From the NCBI GenBank assembly GCA_022821265.1, contig JAJEDW010000022.1:1-44480 (forward strand): DNA of 44,480 nt, given 5' to 3'. Positions 16,931 to 25,435 of this stretch are shown here, piece after piece (within the stretch, counting starts at the first letter, position 1; every line of letters begins with the position of its first letter). The notes under the pieces are model-generated. The model saw nothing but the letters and a program-made list of their open reading frames with translations. It was not told where the DNA came from and searched no databases. The position numbers and the translations under genes are program-made. Source of the stretch: Acidobacteriota bacterium (GTDB lineage: Bacteria; Acidobacteriota; Terriglobia; 20CM-2-55-15).

Positions 16931-17364
16931 CGCACAGCGAACCCGTCCAGCACCATCGTCTCGCGCAGTCGGGAGTTTTCGACTTCGAACGTGATCGCGT
17001 AGCCCCCCGGTTGGGGAATCGCCAACTCCGCCACGTAGATGCCTCCGGCGCGCCCGGCCGGCGCCCGCGTCCGGAAGACCTCCCGTCCCGAGGCCGAGCG
17101 GACGATCAGGTCCACGCGGGCCTCCAGGACCGGGGCGCCGTCATCCAGGTCCGTCAGGTGGATCAGGAACTGGCTCGTTTCGCCGGCGCGAAGCGCATCG
17201 TATTCGAAGAAGTTCTCGATGCGATCCGTGAACTCGGTCCGCGAGAGCGTCTCCGGGACCTCGGCGGACGGCTCGTCGAGGATTTCCGGCCCCGAGCAGG
17301 CGGACGCCGCGATCGCGACGGAGACCGCCAACAACGGCCGGGCGCGGACAGCGCGTTCCCACAT
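16927..17364 (-). CDS. Lipoprotein with FixH/YtkA-like beta-sandwich domain
   Basis: A 145-residue exported protein with a basic N-terminus, a hydrophobic stretch and a lipobox-like ASAC followed by Ser (C23). The mature part reads as a beta-sandwich (LDDGAPVLEARVDLIVRSASGREVF...GGIYVAELAIPQPGGYAITFEVE), as in FixH and YtkA-like domains found next to copper proteins and efflux systems. A role in binding or delivering metal to the pump is inferred from its place as second gene of the operon. No His/Met metal cluster is evident. It overlaps the channel gene by 4 nt. Confidence 0.8.
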   Translation of the reverse strand: MWERAVRARPLLAVSVAIAASACSGPEILDEPSAEVPETLSRTEFTDRIENFFEYDALRAGETSQFLIHLTDLDDGAPVLEARVDLIVRSASGREVFRTRAPAGRAGGIYVAELAIPQPGGYAITFEVENSRLRETMVLDGFAVR

Positions 17365-17439
17365 ACAAACCTCGCATCGTTGATTCGGACGATCGGATCC
17401 GACCAGGACACCGGCTGCCGGCGCAACCGGAAGGCCCGG

Positions 17440-17847
17440 TCAAGCGAAGGGAAGGAACGTGGAAGGGGGAGCGCGCGGAGGCGTGGCGTCGACGGGTGGA
17501 TCGTGCGTGCGATCGAAACGGGCCGGACACGGCCGATGCCCGGCGTCGGCCAACCGAACGCTTCCCCAGTCACGCTCGGCGTCGCGCAGGGTCCCGAGTG
17601 CGCGGCCCTCGGACGACAGGAAGAGATCGAGGCTTTGCCCCTGATGCCGTTCCGTCTCGAGCGCGGGGTCTTCGGTCTCGCCGACCCGAGCCGGGGCCCC
17701 GGGAAAGTGGCTGTGGACGATGACGCCGCGCGCCACCCCATGGGAAGCATCCGAAGCGCCGTGAACGTGGAGCAGCGGGCCGCCAGCGAAGGCGGCCGTC
17801 CACGCCGCCAGCGTCACCACGCCGCCGATGCCTCTCAACGAGATCAC
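17440..17847 (-). CDS. Histidine-containing exported protein at the head of the efflux operon
   Basis: A 135-residue protein of unrecognised family. The N-terminus is a signal peptide (VISLRGIGGVVTLAAWTAAFAGG), followed at once by a histidine-bearing segment (HVHGASDASHG...VIVHSHFPG) and a proline-rich C-terminus. The histidines are well placed to bind a metal in the periplasm. The GTG start at 17847 is chosen because the best promoter of the region has its -10 box ending only 10 nt upstream; the longer frame from 17925 would begin upstream of that promoter. Coding status rests on the signal peptide, the His motif and operon position, since the 3' half is low in complexity. Confidence 0.6.
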   Translation of the reverse strand: MISLRGIGGVVTLAAWTAAFAGGPLLHVHGASDASHGVARGVIVHSHFPGAPARVGETEDPALETERHQGQSLDLFLSSEGRALGTLRDAERDWGSVRLADAGHRPCPARFDRTHDPPVDATPPRAPPSTFLPFA

Positions 17848-17856
17848 GACGGACCG

Positions 17857-17885
17857 ATTATGTTCGAGGCCCGGACACGTGTCAA
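17857..17885 (-). promoter_or_regulatory. Promoter of the metal-efflux operon
   Basis: TTGACA (17880-17885), a 17-bp spacer and CATAAT (17857-17862) form a near-consensus sigma-70 promoter on the minus strand. The start site would be about 17850, within a few bases of the GTG at 17847, so the mRNA is leaderless or nearly so. A 10-bp palindrome GACACGTGTC (17874-17883) covers the -35/spacer junction and could be an operator. Confidence 0.75.
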
Positions 17886-17901
17886 TTCCGCGGGTCGGAA
17901 G

Positions 17902-17919
17902 GGATCGGCAGGCCGATCC
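17902..17919. promoter_or_regulatory. 18-bp dyad upstream of the efflux promoter
   Basis: GGATCGGC-AG-GCCGATCC is a perfect 8+8 inverted repeat centred between the divergent efflux operon and the selenoprotein-like gene, 16 bp upstream of the efflux -35 box. It could bind a regulator for either direction. No regulator gene for it is visible nearby. Confidence 0.45.
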
Positions 17920-17972
17920 GGGCATGCGATTCCTTCTTGTCCCGCGCGGTCGAACTCGTTAGATTGGCCGTC

Positions 17973-19106
17973 ATGCGCATTCCATCCACCACGGGACTTC
18001 CGATCGCCCTCGTCCTGGGCGCGACCGCCGCCTTCGGGGCCCAGGCCGAGCGCATCGACATTTCCCGACGCGGTCCGAGCGTCGGGGAAGCCATCCCGGA
18101 ATTCAGCCTGAGGGACCAGAACGGCGAGACATGGACCCAGGACTCGATTCTGGGTCCGGACGGGGCCATGCTGGTATTCGTCCGTTCCGCCGACTGGTGA
18201 CCCTACTGCAAGACGCAGCTCGTGGAGCTGCAGCGCAACGCGGCGGACCTCGAAGGACGCGGCCTCGGTCTGGCCGTGATCAGCTATGACGCGGCGGATG
18301 TCCTCCGCGGCTTCGCCCGAGAGCGCGGCATCACCTACCCGTTGCTTTCGGACGCGGGCTCCGAGGTCATCGAGCGATTCGGCCTGCGGAATCCCGTGCC
18401 GGAATGGGCCTTCGGCGACAACGCCGGCGACCCGCGGGTTCAGGAAGCCATCGCGACGTACGTCTCGGTCGTCGGTCCGAGCGAACGCATGATCGGGATG
18501 GCGTTTCCGGGAACGCTGGTCCTGGACTCCAGCGGCGTCGTGGTGGATCGGCACTTCGAGGATCCGTACACCGAACGCAACACGATCTCGAGCGTCCTGC
18601 TGCGCATGGGCGGGAACACGGAACCCGTTCAGGCGGTGGAGGTCTCGACGCTCCAACTCGAGTTGAGGGCGTATTCGAGCGATCGGGAGCTGGCGCCGGG
18701 CCACCGTTTCGCCCTGGTGCTGGACATCGCGCCGAACCCGGGTATGCACATCTACGCGCCGGGCGCGTCCGACGTCTACACGACGATCCATCTCGAGGTG
18801 GAGGACTCGCCGTACCTGCGCGTTCTCCCGATGGAGTTCCCCGAATCGACGCACTACTACTTCGAGCCGTTCGACGAAACGCAGCCGGTGTACGAGGAAC
18901 CGTTCCGGCTGATCCAGGAGGCGTACCTGGACGGCGGCCTCGAAACTCAGCGCATGCTCGCCGGGGAGGACAGCGTCACGATCAACGGCGCGCTGCGCTA
19001 CCAGGCCTGCGACGAGAACATCTGTTACCTGCCGTCGACGATCCCGCTTGCCTGGACGATGGGCCTGACGCCTCTGGACTTCGAGCCGGTCGCGCCCATC
19101 CCCTGA
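17973..19106 (+). CDS. Exported peroxiredoxin/thioredoxin-like protein with in-frame UGA (selenocysteine) and DsbD-alpha domain
   Basis: A 377-residue protein if the TGA at 18198-18200 is read through. Residues 1-25 form a signal peptide. Residues 35-200 are an AhpC/TSA-type thioredoxin fold (GPSVGEAIPEFSLRDQNGETW). Its active site reads SADW-U76-PYC79-KTQL, where cysteine homologues have CPYC; the fold continues without a break in the same frame after the UGA. The C-terminal third resembles the N-terminal domain of DsbD (HIYAPGASDVY; YQACDENICYLPSTIPL with a Cys pair). The protein is likely a periplasmic thiol-dependent reductase or peroxidase, with the DsbD-like domain as possible redox partner. 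A sequencing error or pseudogene is less likely given the intact frame and downstream hairpin. It is divergent from the metal-efflux operon. Confidence 0.85.
18198..18231 (+). promoter_or_regulatory. UGA codon with candidate bacterial SECIS hairpin
   Basis: The UGA (18198-18200) is followed by a perfect 7-bp stem GCAGCTC (18215-18221), loop GTG, GAGCTGC (18225-18231). The loop begins with G and starts 22 nt after the UGA, within the range expected of bacterial SECIS elements, which lie inside the coding sequence just after the UGA. Confidence 0.7.
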
Positions 19107-19144
19107 GGACGGGCCGCCGCCCGGCGTCGTATACTGTTGTCCAC

Positions 19145-19900
19145 GTGAGAAAGCGCATCCTATTCCCGGTCCTGATCGCCGCCGCCGCCGCGCCGGCCGT
19201 CCCGTTCGACGACATCGGCGAGTCGGCCGAATTCGTTTTCGCGCGGGTCCGCTTCAACCAGACCTGGGAAGCGCTCTTCCAGACCGAGGCGCCCTGGCAT
19301 CACGACTACCCCTACGCGGAAGACCTGTACCTGAACCTGGTCCGGGACTTCACCAGCGTTCGGACCTCGCCCGACGACTACACGATCGTCGACCTGGACG
19401 ACGAGGCCATATTCGGCTACCCGTTCCTGTATTTCTCGGAACCGGGGTTCATGGACCTGACGGCCGGCGAGGAAGAACGGCTCCGCGACTACTTCAACCG
19501 GGGCGGCTTCGCGATGTTCGACGATTTCCGGGGGCTGGATCTGGCCCACCTCGCCGCCCAGCTCAAGAGGCTGTTCCCGGACCGCGAGATGTTCCGGCTC
19601 GACGTCGGACACCCGATCTTCAACGCGTTCTACCAGATCGACGACCTGGACATGATCCCGCTGTACGGCGTGGAAATCGGGCCCGGCGGGGAGACTGTCA
19701 TCACGGACCCGCGATTCAGCGGCGGCCCCGAGTTCTGGGGCATGGAAGACGAACACGGGCGCCTGATCCTGATCGCGAACCAGAACAACGACCTGGGCGA
19801 ATACTGGGAAGGGCTCGATTTGGCGACCGTCCCGTTCGAGGACGCCGCCGATTCGGTCCGCCTGGGAACCAATTACCTCGTCTACGCGATGACGCACTGA
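19145..19900 (+). CDS. DUF4159 family protein
   Basis: A 251-residue protein with a short hydrophobic N-terminus (RILFPVLIAAAAAPAV), probably a signal peptide. It has the DUF4159 features FVFARVRFNQTW, YPYAEDLYLNLVRDFTSV, PFLYFSEPG, LRDYFNRGGFAMFDDF and NDLGEYWEGLD. The family belongs to a glutamine-amidotransferase-like fold and often occurs beside MoxR ATPases and DUF58 proteins, but none is adjacent here, so this is a stand-alone copy. The biochemical role is unknown. The start is a GTG 38 nt after the preceding gene, with no strong ribosome-binding site; TATACT lies just upstream. Confidence 0.8.
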   Translation: MRKRILFPVLIAAAAAPAVPFDDIGESAEFVFARVRFNQTWEALFQTEAPWHHDYPYAEDLYLNLVRDFTSVRTSPDDYTIVDLDDEAIFGYPFLYFSEPGFMDLTAGEEERLRDYFNRGGFAMFDDFRGLDLAHLAAQLKRLFPDREMFRLDVGHPIFNAFYQIDDLDMIPLYGVEIGPGGETVITDPRFSGGPEFWGMEDEHGRLILIANQNNDLGEYWEGLDLATVPFEDAADSVRLGTNYLVYAMTH

Positions 19901-19918
19901 TCGGGCGGGCGGTTTCCT

Positions 19919-20374
19919 TCAGCCGGAGAACTGCTCGATGTCGCCCGGCTTCCGCAACATCTTGTCGACTTCTCCGATGTGCTGCACCTCGAGGGCGATG
20001 TGCTGGCGCGCGAATTCCTCGAGCATCACGTCCTCGCCCTGGACCAGGTCGAGAAGCCGCTCGTAGTGCTCGAGCGTCGACCGTTCGTGCCCGAGCGACT
20101 CCCGTAGGATGTCGCCCACGTCGTGCTTGTGCGTTTCCAGCAGCGGCCCGATCCCCAACGAGGGATGCTCGCCGAGTTGGGTCACCATCTCGCCGGCCGC
20201 GCGCGCGTGAGCGATCGATTCGTTCGCCTGGCCCTCGAGCCACCCGACGATCGGGATGCGGTTGTAGCCGTAGACCATGAAAGAGTAGTGCGTGTAGTGA
20301 ATGGCGCCGGCCAGCTCCATCTCGAGAATCCGGTTCAGAGTGTCGACCACCTGCTGCTTGAGTTGTGCGTTCAT
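19919..20374 (-). CDS. Bacterioferritin-like four-helix iron protein
   Basis: A 151-residue protein of ferritin-like length and helical pattern. Conserved carboxylate/histidine positions are visible in each helix: MELAGAIHYTHYSF, ANESIAHARAAGEM, GHERSTLEHYERLL and FARQHIALEVQHIGEVDKML. It probably stores or oxidises iron in the cytoplasm. The spacing of Glu and His in helix B differs from E. coli Bfr, so it may belong to a Bfr-like subgroup that does not bind heme. It lies 9 nt downstream of the exonuclease gene and is likely co-transcribed with it. Confidence 0.82.
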   Translation of the reverse strand: MNAQLKQQVVDTLNRILEMELAGAIHYTHYSFMVYGYNRIPIVGWLEGQANESIAHARAAGEMVTQLGEHPSLGIGPLLETHKHDVGDILRESLGHERSTLEHYERLLDLVQGEDVMLEEFARQHIALEVQHIGEVDKMLRKPGDIEQFSG

Positions 20375-20383
20375 ACGACCATC

Positions 20384-21256
20384 TTACCCTCTCTTGAACC
20401 CGCGTGCGCGCGTCCACAGCCCGGCCGCCTTCATGGAGGCCGCGAGCCGTTCGAACTCCGGCCGCGGCCCGGTCCATCGCAACGCGTCCACGGATGCGAA
20501 CATCCGGCCATCGGCGCGAAGCGTGGCGATGTCGCGAAACAAGCGGGCGTCGTCGGACCGTTCCGCCAAAGTCGCCGCCAGCTTCTTCGCCCCGCGCACC
20601 TTCAGGTCCCAGTCGACGCTGTCCGGAGGAATATCCTCGAGTCGCCCGTATCGCGCCAGGACGGTGGAGGCCGACTTCGCCCCCCAGCCGGGCAAGCCTG
20701 GGAAGCCGTCGGCGGCATCGCCCACAAGAGCCAGCCAATCGGGTATCGACGCCGGGCCGACGCCGAACTTTTCCCGCACGCCGTCCTCGTTCCGGACCTG
20801 GCCGGTACGGCGGTCGAGTTGGACGACGCGTTCGCCGACGACGCATTGGGCGAGGTCCTTGTCGGGCGTGCAGATCCAGACGCGATCGACCCGTTCGTCC
20901 GCGGCGGCCTGGGAGGCGGCGGCGGCCAGGCCGTCGTCCGCTTCCAGCTCGATCATCGGCCAGACCGTCACGCCGAGCTCGGTCAGCGCGTCTTCGAGCG
21001 GCTGGAACTGCGAGGCCAGGTCCGGTTCGACGCCGTCGTCCGTCTTGTAGCCCGCGTACAGGTCGTTGCGAAAGGAGCGGATGACGTGGTCCGTGGCCAC
21101 GCCGACGTGGGTCGCTCCGTCTTCGATCATGCCGAGGATCGTGCCCACGACGCCGCGCACGGCGCCGATTTCCCGCCCGCCGGCGTCCCGGGACGAAGGA
21201 ACGGCGAAGTAGTGCCGGAACAGTTCGTATGTGCCGTCGACCAAGTGAACCTGCAT
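20384..21256 (-). CDS. 5'-3' exonuclease (PolI 5' nuclease/FEN family)
   Basis: A 290-residue stand-alone flap-type nuclease like the N-terminal domain of DNA polymerase I. Acidic metal-binding motifs appear in order: VHLVDGTYELFR (D7), EADDGLAAAA near 110, and TPDKDLAQCV near 140. A helix-three-turn-helix follows: GDAADGFPGLPGWGAKSASTVLARYG near 185. It would remove 5' flaps or primers during repair. The ATG at 21256 gives the expected MQVHLVDG start; the open frame upstream of it is antisense to proC. Divergent from proC with 43 bp between. Confidence 0.9.
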   Translation of the reverse strand: MQVHLVDGTYELFRHYFAVPSSRDAGGREIGAVRGVVGTILGMIEDGATHVGVATDHVIRSFRNDLYAGYKTDDGVEPDLASQFQPLEDALTELGVTVWPMIELEADDGLAAAASQAAADERVDRVWICTPDKDLAQCVVGERVVQLDRRTGQVRNEDGVREKFGVGPASIPDWLALVGDAADGFPGLPGWGAKSASTVLARYGRLEDIPPDSVDWDLKVRGAKKLAATLAERSDDARLFRDIATLRADGRMFASVDALRWTGPRPEFERLAASMKAAGLWTRARGFKRG

Positions 21257-21299
21257 GACGCCGCTTGCTAATATAGGGCCCCGGGAGGGGTAAGAACAG

Positions 21300-22112
21300 A
21301 TGCAACTCGCCGTGATCGGCCCGGGAACGATGGGATTGATGTCGGCGTCGCGCCTCGTCGCGGCCGGCGTGTGCCGCCCCGGCGACGTTCGCCTCAGCCG
21401 GGTCCGGCCGGAACGACGCGCGCGGATCGAAGCGTTGCTGCCCGGCGCCCGGCGCCTGGAGGACAACGCCTCGGCCGTGGACGGCGCCGATCTGGTCATC
21501 GTGGCCGTCAAGCCCGGACAGTTCGCCGGCGCATGCTCGGACCTGGCCGAACGCGTGCGGCGCGACGCCGTCGTGATCTCGGTCATGACCGCCGTCCGGC
21601 TCGAGGGCATGGCGCGGAGGCTGGGCTCGACGAACCTCGTCCGCGCGAGCACCAACATCGGGATCGAGTCCGGCGTCGCCACGACGTTCTGGATCGCTTC
21701 GCCCTCGACGAGCCGCGAGGCGCGGAACCTCGCCCGGACAGTCTTCGACGCATGGGGAGACCGCTTCGAATGCGGCGACGAGGCGCTCCTGGATACCGCG
21801 ATGGTCGGCGTGGGTTCGGGTCCCGCCCTGGTCCTGGAGTTCGCGCGCGCGATGAGCCGCGCCATGGAAACGCACGGGATGCCGCCGGCGCTGGCCGAGC
21901 GGGGGATCCTGTCGCTGCTTCGCGGCACGGCCGAGCTGGTCGCCGGAAGCGACCGGCCGCCGACGGAGTTCCAGAAGTCCGTCGTCACGCCGGGCGGGAT
22001 CACGGCCGAAGCCCTCCGATCCATGTCCGACGACGGGTTTTCCGAAATCGTCGTGAACGCGTTCGGAAAGGCGATGGAAAAGACGGCCGGCCTCGCGGCG
22101 CCGGGCGCGTGA
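21300..22112 (+). CDS. proC: Pyrroline-5-carboxylate reductase family protein
   Basis: A 270-residue NAD(P)-binding protein of the usual ProC length. Rossmann motif VIGPGTMG at 5-12; VIVAVKPGQF near 65 is the family signature of the coenzyme domain; the C-terminal dimerisation domain has FQKSVVTPGGITAEALRSM, matching the P5CR signature. It would reduce pyrroline-5-carboxylate to proline. Departures from standard ProC (RASTNIGIESG where most have RxMPNTP) suggest a divergent paralogue, so substrate is less certain than fold. A strong ribosome-binding site (GGGAGGGG) precedes the ATG. Confidence 0.82.
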   Translation: MQLAVIGPGTMGLMSASRLVAAGVCRPGDVRLSRVRPERRARIEALLPGARRLEDNASAVDGADLVIVAVKPGQFAGACSDLAERVRRDAVVISVMTAVRLEGMARRLGSTNLVRASTNIGIESGVATTFWIASPSTSREARNLARTVFDAWGDRFECGDEALLDTAMVGVGSGPALVLEFARAMSRAMETHGMPPALAERGILSLLRGTAELVAGSDRPPTEFQKSVVTPGGITAEALRSMSDDGFSEIVVNAFGKAMEKTAGLAAPGA

Positions 22113-22133
22113 CGCCCGTTCCGCCCATCCGGC

Positions 22134-23276
22134 CTACCCCAACAGCGACAGCAGGAAGCCGGCGGCCACGGCCGAACCGATGACGCCGGCCACGTTCGGG
22201 CCCATCGCGTGCATCAGGAGGTAGTTGTTCGGGTTGGACTCCAGGCCCACCCGGTTGACGACGCGGGCCGACATCGGCACGGCCGAAACGCCCGCGGCGC
22301 CGATGAGCGGGTTGACCTGCCCCCCGCTCAGCCGGTGCATGGCCTTCCCCATCAGAACGCCCGCCGCCGTGCCGACGGCGAACGCCACGAGACCGATCGA
22401 GAGAATCCCGATCGTCTCGGCGGTCAGGAAATCCTCGGCCGCCAGCCGGGAACCGACCGCAAGTCCGAGCAGGATCGTCACGATGTTGATCAACTCGTTC
22501 TGGGCCGTCCGGGACAGCCGTTCGACCACGCCGGCCTCCCTCAGGAGGTTTCCGAACATCAGCATGCCCACCAGCGGCGATGCCGCGGGCAGCAGCAGAA
22601 CCACGAGCAGCAGCACGGTGAACGGAAACAGGATGCGTTCGGTCGTGGACACGGGACGCAGCTCTTCCATCGCGACCGCGCGCTCCTCGGCCGTCGTGAG
22701 CGCTCTCATGATCGGCGGTTGGATGATGGGAACCAGCGCCATGTAGGAATACGCCGCCACCGCGATCGCGCCCAGGAGGTCCGGACTCAGCCGCGACGCC
22801 AGGAAGATCGCCGTCGGACCGTCCGCGCCCCCGATGATCCCGATCGCGGCCGCGTCCCGCAGCGAGAAGTCGATGGCCGGAACGGCCTCGCTCATGGCCA
22901 GCGAGCCGAGCAGCGTCGAGAAAATCCCGAACTGCGCCGCGGCGCCGAGCATCAGCGTCTTCGGGTTGGCGATCAGCGCGCCGAAGTCGGTCAGCGCCCC
23001 GACCCCCAGGAAGATCAGCAACGGAAACACGCCGCTGGTCACGCCGACCGAATAGAAGAACCCGAGAATCCCGTCGGCGCCGCCGATGTCGGCCACGGGA
23101 ATGTTGCTGAGGATCGCGCCGAACCCGATCGGTATCAGCAGCAGCGGCTCGAACTGCCTGACGATGGCCAGATAGATCAGCACGCCACCGATCACCATCA
23201 TGACGATCGGGCCGATCCCGCCGAAATTGGCCAGGCCCGTGGTTTCCCAGAGCCTCAGGAGTAGATCGGACTGCAT
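22134..23276 (-). CDS. oadB: Sodium-pumping oxaloacetate decarboxylase, beta subunit
   Basis: A 380-residue integral membrane subunit that couples decarboxylation of carboxybiotin to Na+ export. It carries the family hallmarks: GIGALTDFG-like [15 protein letters not shown]; the conserved [13 protein letters not shown] sodium/biotin site near 150-162; and [23 protein letters not shown]...[23 protein letters not shown] at the C-terminus. Length is typical. The beta gene follows oadA after 27 nt. The related glutaconyl- and methylmalonyl-CoA decarboxylase beta subunits are very similar; the alpha subunit alongside decides for oxaloacetate. Confidence 0.93.
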   Translation of the reverse strand: MQSDLLLRLWETTGLANFGGIGPIVMMVIGGVLIYLAIVRQFEPLLLIPIGFGAILSNIPVADIGGADGILGFFYSVGVTSGVFPLLIFLGVGALTDFGALIANPKTLMLGAAAQFGIFSTLLGSLAMSEAVPAIDFSLRDAAAIGIIGGADGPTAIFLASRLSPDLLGAIAVAAYSYMALVPIIQPPIMRALTTAEERAVAMEELRPVSTTERILFPFTVLLLVVLLLPAASPLVGMLMFGNLLREAGVVERLSRTAQNELINIVTILLGLAVGSRLAAEDFLTAETIGILSIGLVAFAVGTAAGVLMGKAMHRLSGGQVNPLIGAAGVSAVPMSARVVNRVGLESNPNNYLLMHAMGPNVAGVIGSAVAAGFLLSLLG

Positions 23277-23303
23277 GCGGTGCGGTCTGCCGGCCGGTCA
23301 AAC

Positions 23304-25100
23304 CTACGCGATGTAGAGCAGGGGTTGCCCCTTGCGCACCTGGCCGTGTTCCTCGACGGCGACGGAAACGACGCGGCCCGCGCGGGGAGCGCTGACGTTG
23401 GTTTCCATCTTCATGGCCTCCAGCACGAGAACGACGTCGCCGATGGCCACCACTTGTCCGGGGCGCACCTCGACGCGGCGCACCGTTCCCGAGAGCGGCG
23501 ATGCGAGCGGCTCGCCGGAAACGGTGGACGCGGGCGGAGGCGCCTCCGCGGGCGGAGACGCGGCCGCGGGCCGCACGGAATCGACGGCTCCCTCGGGACT
23601 GACCTCGACGTCGTACGCCGTCCCGTTCACCTGGACCCGGTACCTTGCCGGTCCGGTCTCGGCGACGGCGGAAGCGGATGGGACGGGCGCCGGCGCGTCC
23701 GTGTCCGCGCCGTCCCACGGCGGCGGCTCGAACGCCGCCGCGTTGTGCCGGTTCATGAGGAACTTGCGGCCGACGTCGGGAAACAACGCATAGGTCAACA
23801 CGTCCTCGGTCGGATCGTCGGAACGCGTGAACTGCTCCTCCTGCTCGAGCCGGTCCACCTCGTCCGTCAACTTCCGCATCTCCGGCTCGATCCGGTCGGC
23901 CGGCCGGCACGTCACCGGATCGTCCCCGTTCAAGGCCTGCTTCTGCAGGTCCGCGTTGACCGGCGCCGGCGTGGCGCCGTACTCGCCGCGGAGCACGCCC
24001 GCCGTCTCCTTGGTGATCGTCTCGTACCGCCGGCCGCTGAGCACGTTGACGATCGACTGCGTCCCGACGATCTGGGAGGTGGGCGTGACCAGCGGAATGA
24101 AACCGAGATCCTCCCTCACGCCGGGCATTTCGTGGAGGACTTCGTCGAACCGGTCCACGGCGTCCTGCTCGCGGAGCTGGTTCTCCATGTTGGTCAGCAT
24201 TCCGCCGGGAACCTGGGCCGTCAGGATCCTGGAGTCGACGCCGCGCAGCGAGCCTTCGAACTTGGCGTACTTCTTCCGCACCCGGCGGAAGTAGGCCGCG
24301 ATCTCCTCTAGCAGGGCGAGATCCAGGCCCGTTTCCGTCGCCCGGCCCTCGAGGATGGCCACCACCGACTCGGTCGCCGAGTGCCCGTAGGTGTGGCTCA
24401 TCGACGAGATCGCCCCGTCGGCCATGTCCAGACCGGCTTCGACGGCCTTCACGGTCGCCGCCGTGCTCATGCCCGTGGTTGCGTGCGAGTGCAGCGCGAT
24501 CGGCGTCGACAGCGTCTCCTTGAGCCGCGACACCATCTCTTCGGCCACGTAGGGTTTGAGCAACCCCGCCATGTCCTTGATGCACACCGATTGACACCCC
24601 ATGTCTTCCAGGCGCTTCCCGAAATCGATCCACGTGTCCATGGTGTGAACCGGGCTCATCGTGTAGGAAATGGCGCCCTGGGCGTGCTTCCCGACCTTCA
24701 GCGTGGCCCGCACGGCCGCATCGACGTTCCGCGCGTCGTTCATCGCGTCGAAGATCCGGAACACGTCCATGCCGTTCTCGGCGGCCTTCTCCACGAACGC
24801 GTCCACGACGTCGTCCGCATAGTGCCGGTAACCGAGCAGGTTCTGCCCGCGCAGCAGCATCTGGGTCTTCGTGTTCGGCAAGGCCCGGCGGAACTGCCGC
24901 AGCCGCTCCCAGGGATCCTCGCCCAGGAATCGGATGCACGCGTCGAACGTCGCGCCGCCCCAGACTTCCACGGACCAGTACCCGACCTTGTCGATCTTCT
25001 CGCAAATGGGCAGCATGTCCTCCATGCGGAACCGGGTTGCGAGCAGGGACTGGTGGGAATCGCGAAGAACCAGCTCGGTCATGGCCAGGCGTTTCTTCAT
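23304..25100 (-). CDS. oadA: Oxaloacetate decarboxylase, alpha subunit (biotin-containing)
   Basis: A 598-residue carboxyltransferase. The N-terminal HMGL-like TIM barrel begins ELVLRDSHQSLLATR and contains VEVWGGATFDACIRFLGEDPWERLR and the CIKDMAGLL lysine region. A conserved carboxyltransferase domain follows. An Ala/Pro-rich linker at about 490-530 leads to a C-terminal biotinyl domain with EAMKMET, the biotin lysine being K564. It transfers CO2 from oxaloacetate to biotin, yielding pyruvate, for the Na+-coupled decarboxylation by OadB. The start at 25100 has GGAAGGGCG upstream and lies 5 nt after oadG. Pyruvate carboxylase subunit B shares the layout, but oadG and oadB make the pump assignment firm. 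Confidence 0.94.
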   Translation of the reverse strand: MKKRLAMTELVLRDSHQSLLATRFRMEDMLPICEKIDKVGYWSVEVWGGATFDACIRFLGEDPWERLRQFRRALPNTKTQMLLRGQNLLGYRHYADDVVDAFVEKAAENGMDVFRIFDAMNDARNVDAAVRATLKVGKHAQGAISYTMSPVHTMDTWIDFGKRLEDMGCQSVCIKDMAGLLKPYVAEEMVSRLKETLSTPIALHSHATTGMSTAATVKAVEAGLDMADGAISSMSHTYGHSATESVVAILEGRATETGLDLALLEEIAAYFRRVRKKYAKFEGSLRGVDSRILTAQVPGGMLTNMENQLREQDAVDRFDEVLHEMPGVREDLGFIPLVTPTSQIVGTQSIVNVLSGRRYETITKETAGVLRGEYGATPAPVNADLQKQALNGDDPVTCRPADRIEPEMRKLTDEVDRLEQEEQFTRSDDPTEDVLTYALFPDVGRKFLMNRHNAAAFEPPPWDGADTDAPAPVPSASAVAETGPARYRVQVNGTAYDVEVSPEGAVDSVRPAAASPPAEAPPPASTVSGEPLASPLSGTVRRVEVRPGQVVAIGDVVLVLEAMKMETNVSAPRAGRVVSVAVEEHGQVRKGQPLLYIA

Positions 25101-25105
25101 GGCCG

Positions 25106-25342
25106 CTAACGAACGCCCTTCCGGTAAGCGGTGACGGCGGCGGTGACGGCCGCCGCGAGCTCGGTATCCGCGCCGTCGACAATGGCCGGTCCGGGCGCGC
25201 TCGCGGAAACCGGGGGTCCGCCGACGGCGCGCGCCAACCGGGACATGCCCTGCACCGCCACGACCAGGAGCGCGAGAAGGACGAACACCGCGCCCATCCC
25301 CGTCATCATCAGTCCGACACCTTCGCCGAATAATCCGTCCAA
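25106..25342 (-). CDS. oadG: Oxaloacetate decarboxylase, gamma subunit
   Basis: A 78-residue small subunit with one N-terminal membrane helix (GVGLMMTGMGAVFVLLALLVVAVQGMSRLA) and a polar tail ending TAAVTAYRKGV, the usual OadG form. It holds the alpha and beta subunits together. The TTG start at 25342 is chosen because GGGAGG stands 9 nt upstream and the hydrophobic segment begins a few residues later; the in-frame extension to 25423 is basic and unlike the family. First gene of the oadGAB operon. Confidence 0.85.
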   Translation of the reverse strand: MDGLFGEGVGLMMTGMGAVFVLLALLVVAVQGMSRLARAVGGPPVSASAPGPAIVDGADTELAAAVTAAVTAYRKGVR

Positions 25343-25405
25343 GGCGGCACGCCTCCCTCGATGCCTGTGTTTATGGCACGAAATCTTGGATTTTATCACA
25401 CGGCA

Positions 25406-25422
25406 TGGGCCGGATCGGCCCA
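25406..25422. terminator. Hairpin between a TonB receptor gene and oadG
   Basis: TGGGCCG-ATC-CGGCCCA (minus-strand reading) is a perfect 7-bp stem with a 3-base loop, 14 nt after the TonB receptor stop. There is no T-run, so it is either a Rho-assisted terminator or an RNA-stabilising hairpin. GATAAAAT follows it and may be part of a promoter for oadGAB. Confidence 0.4.
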
Positions 25423-25435
25423 CGCGCCGTTGCCG

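Noticed and set aside
17937-18200. A short separate gene ending at the TGA, followed by a second gene starting at 18222
   Set aside because: Both halves are in the same frame and together form one continuous thioredoxin fold with the active site at the junction; the second half has no start with a ribosome-binding site.
17973-19106. Pseudogene caused by a nonsense mutation
   Set aside because: The frame is otherwise intact for 377 codons, the UGA replaces exactly the catalytic Cys, and a SECIS-like hairpin follows. A nonsense mutation would not explain these together, although it cannot be fully excluded without the rest of the genome.
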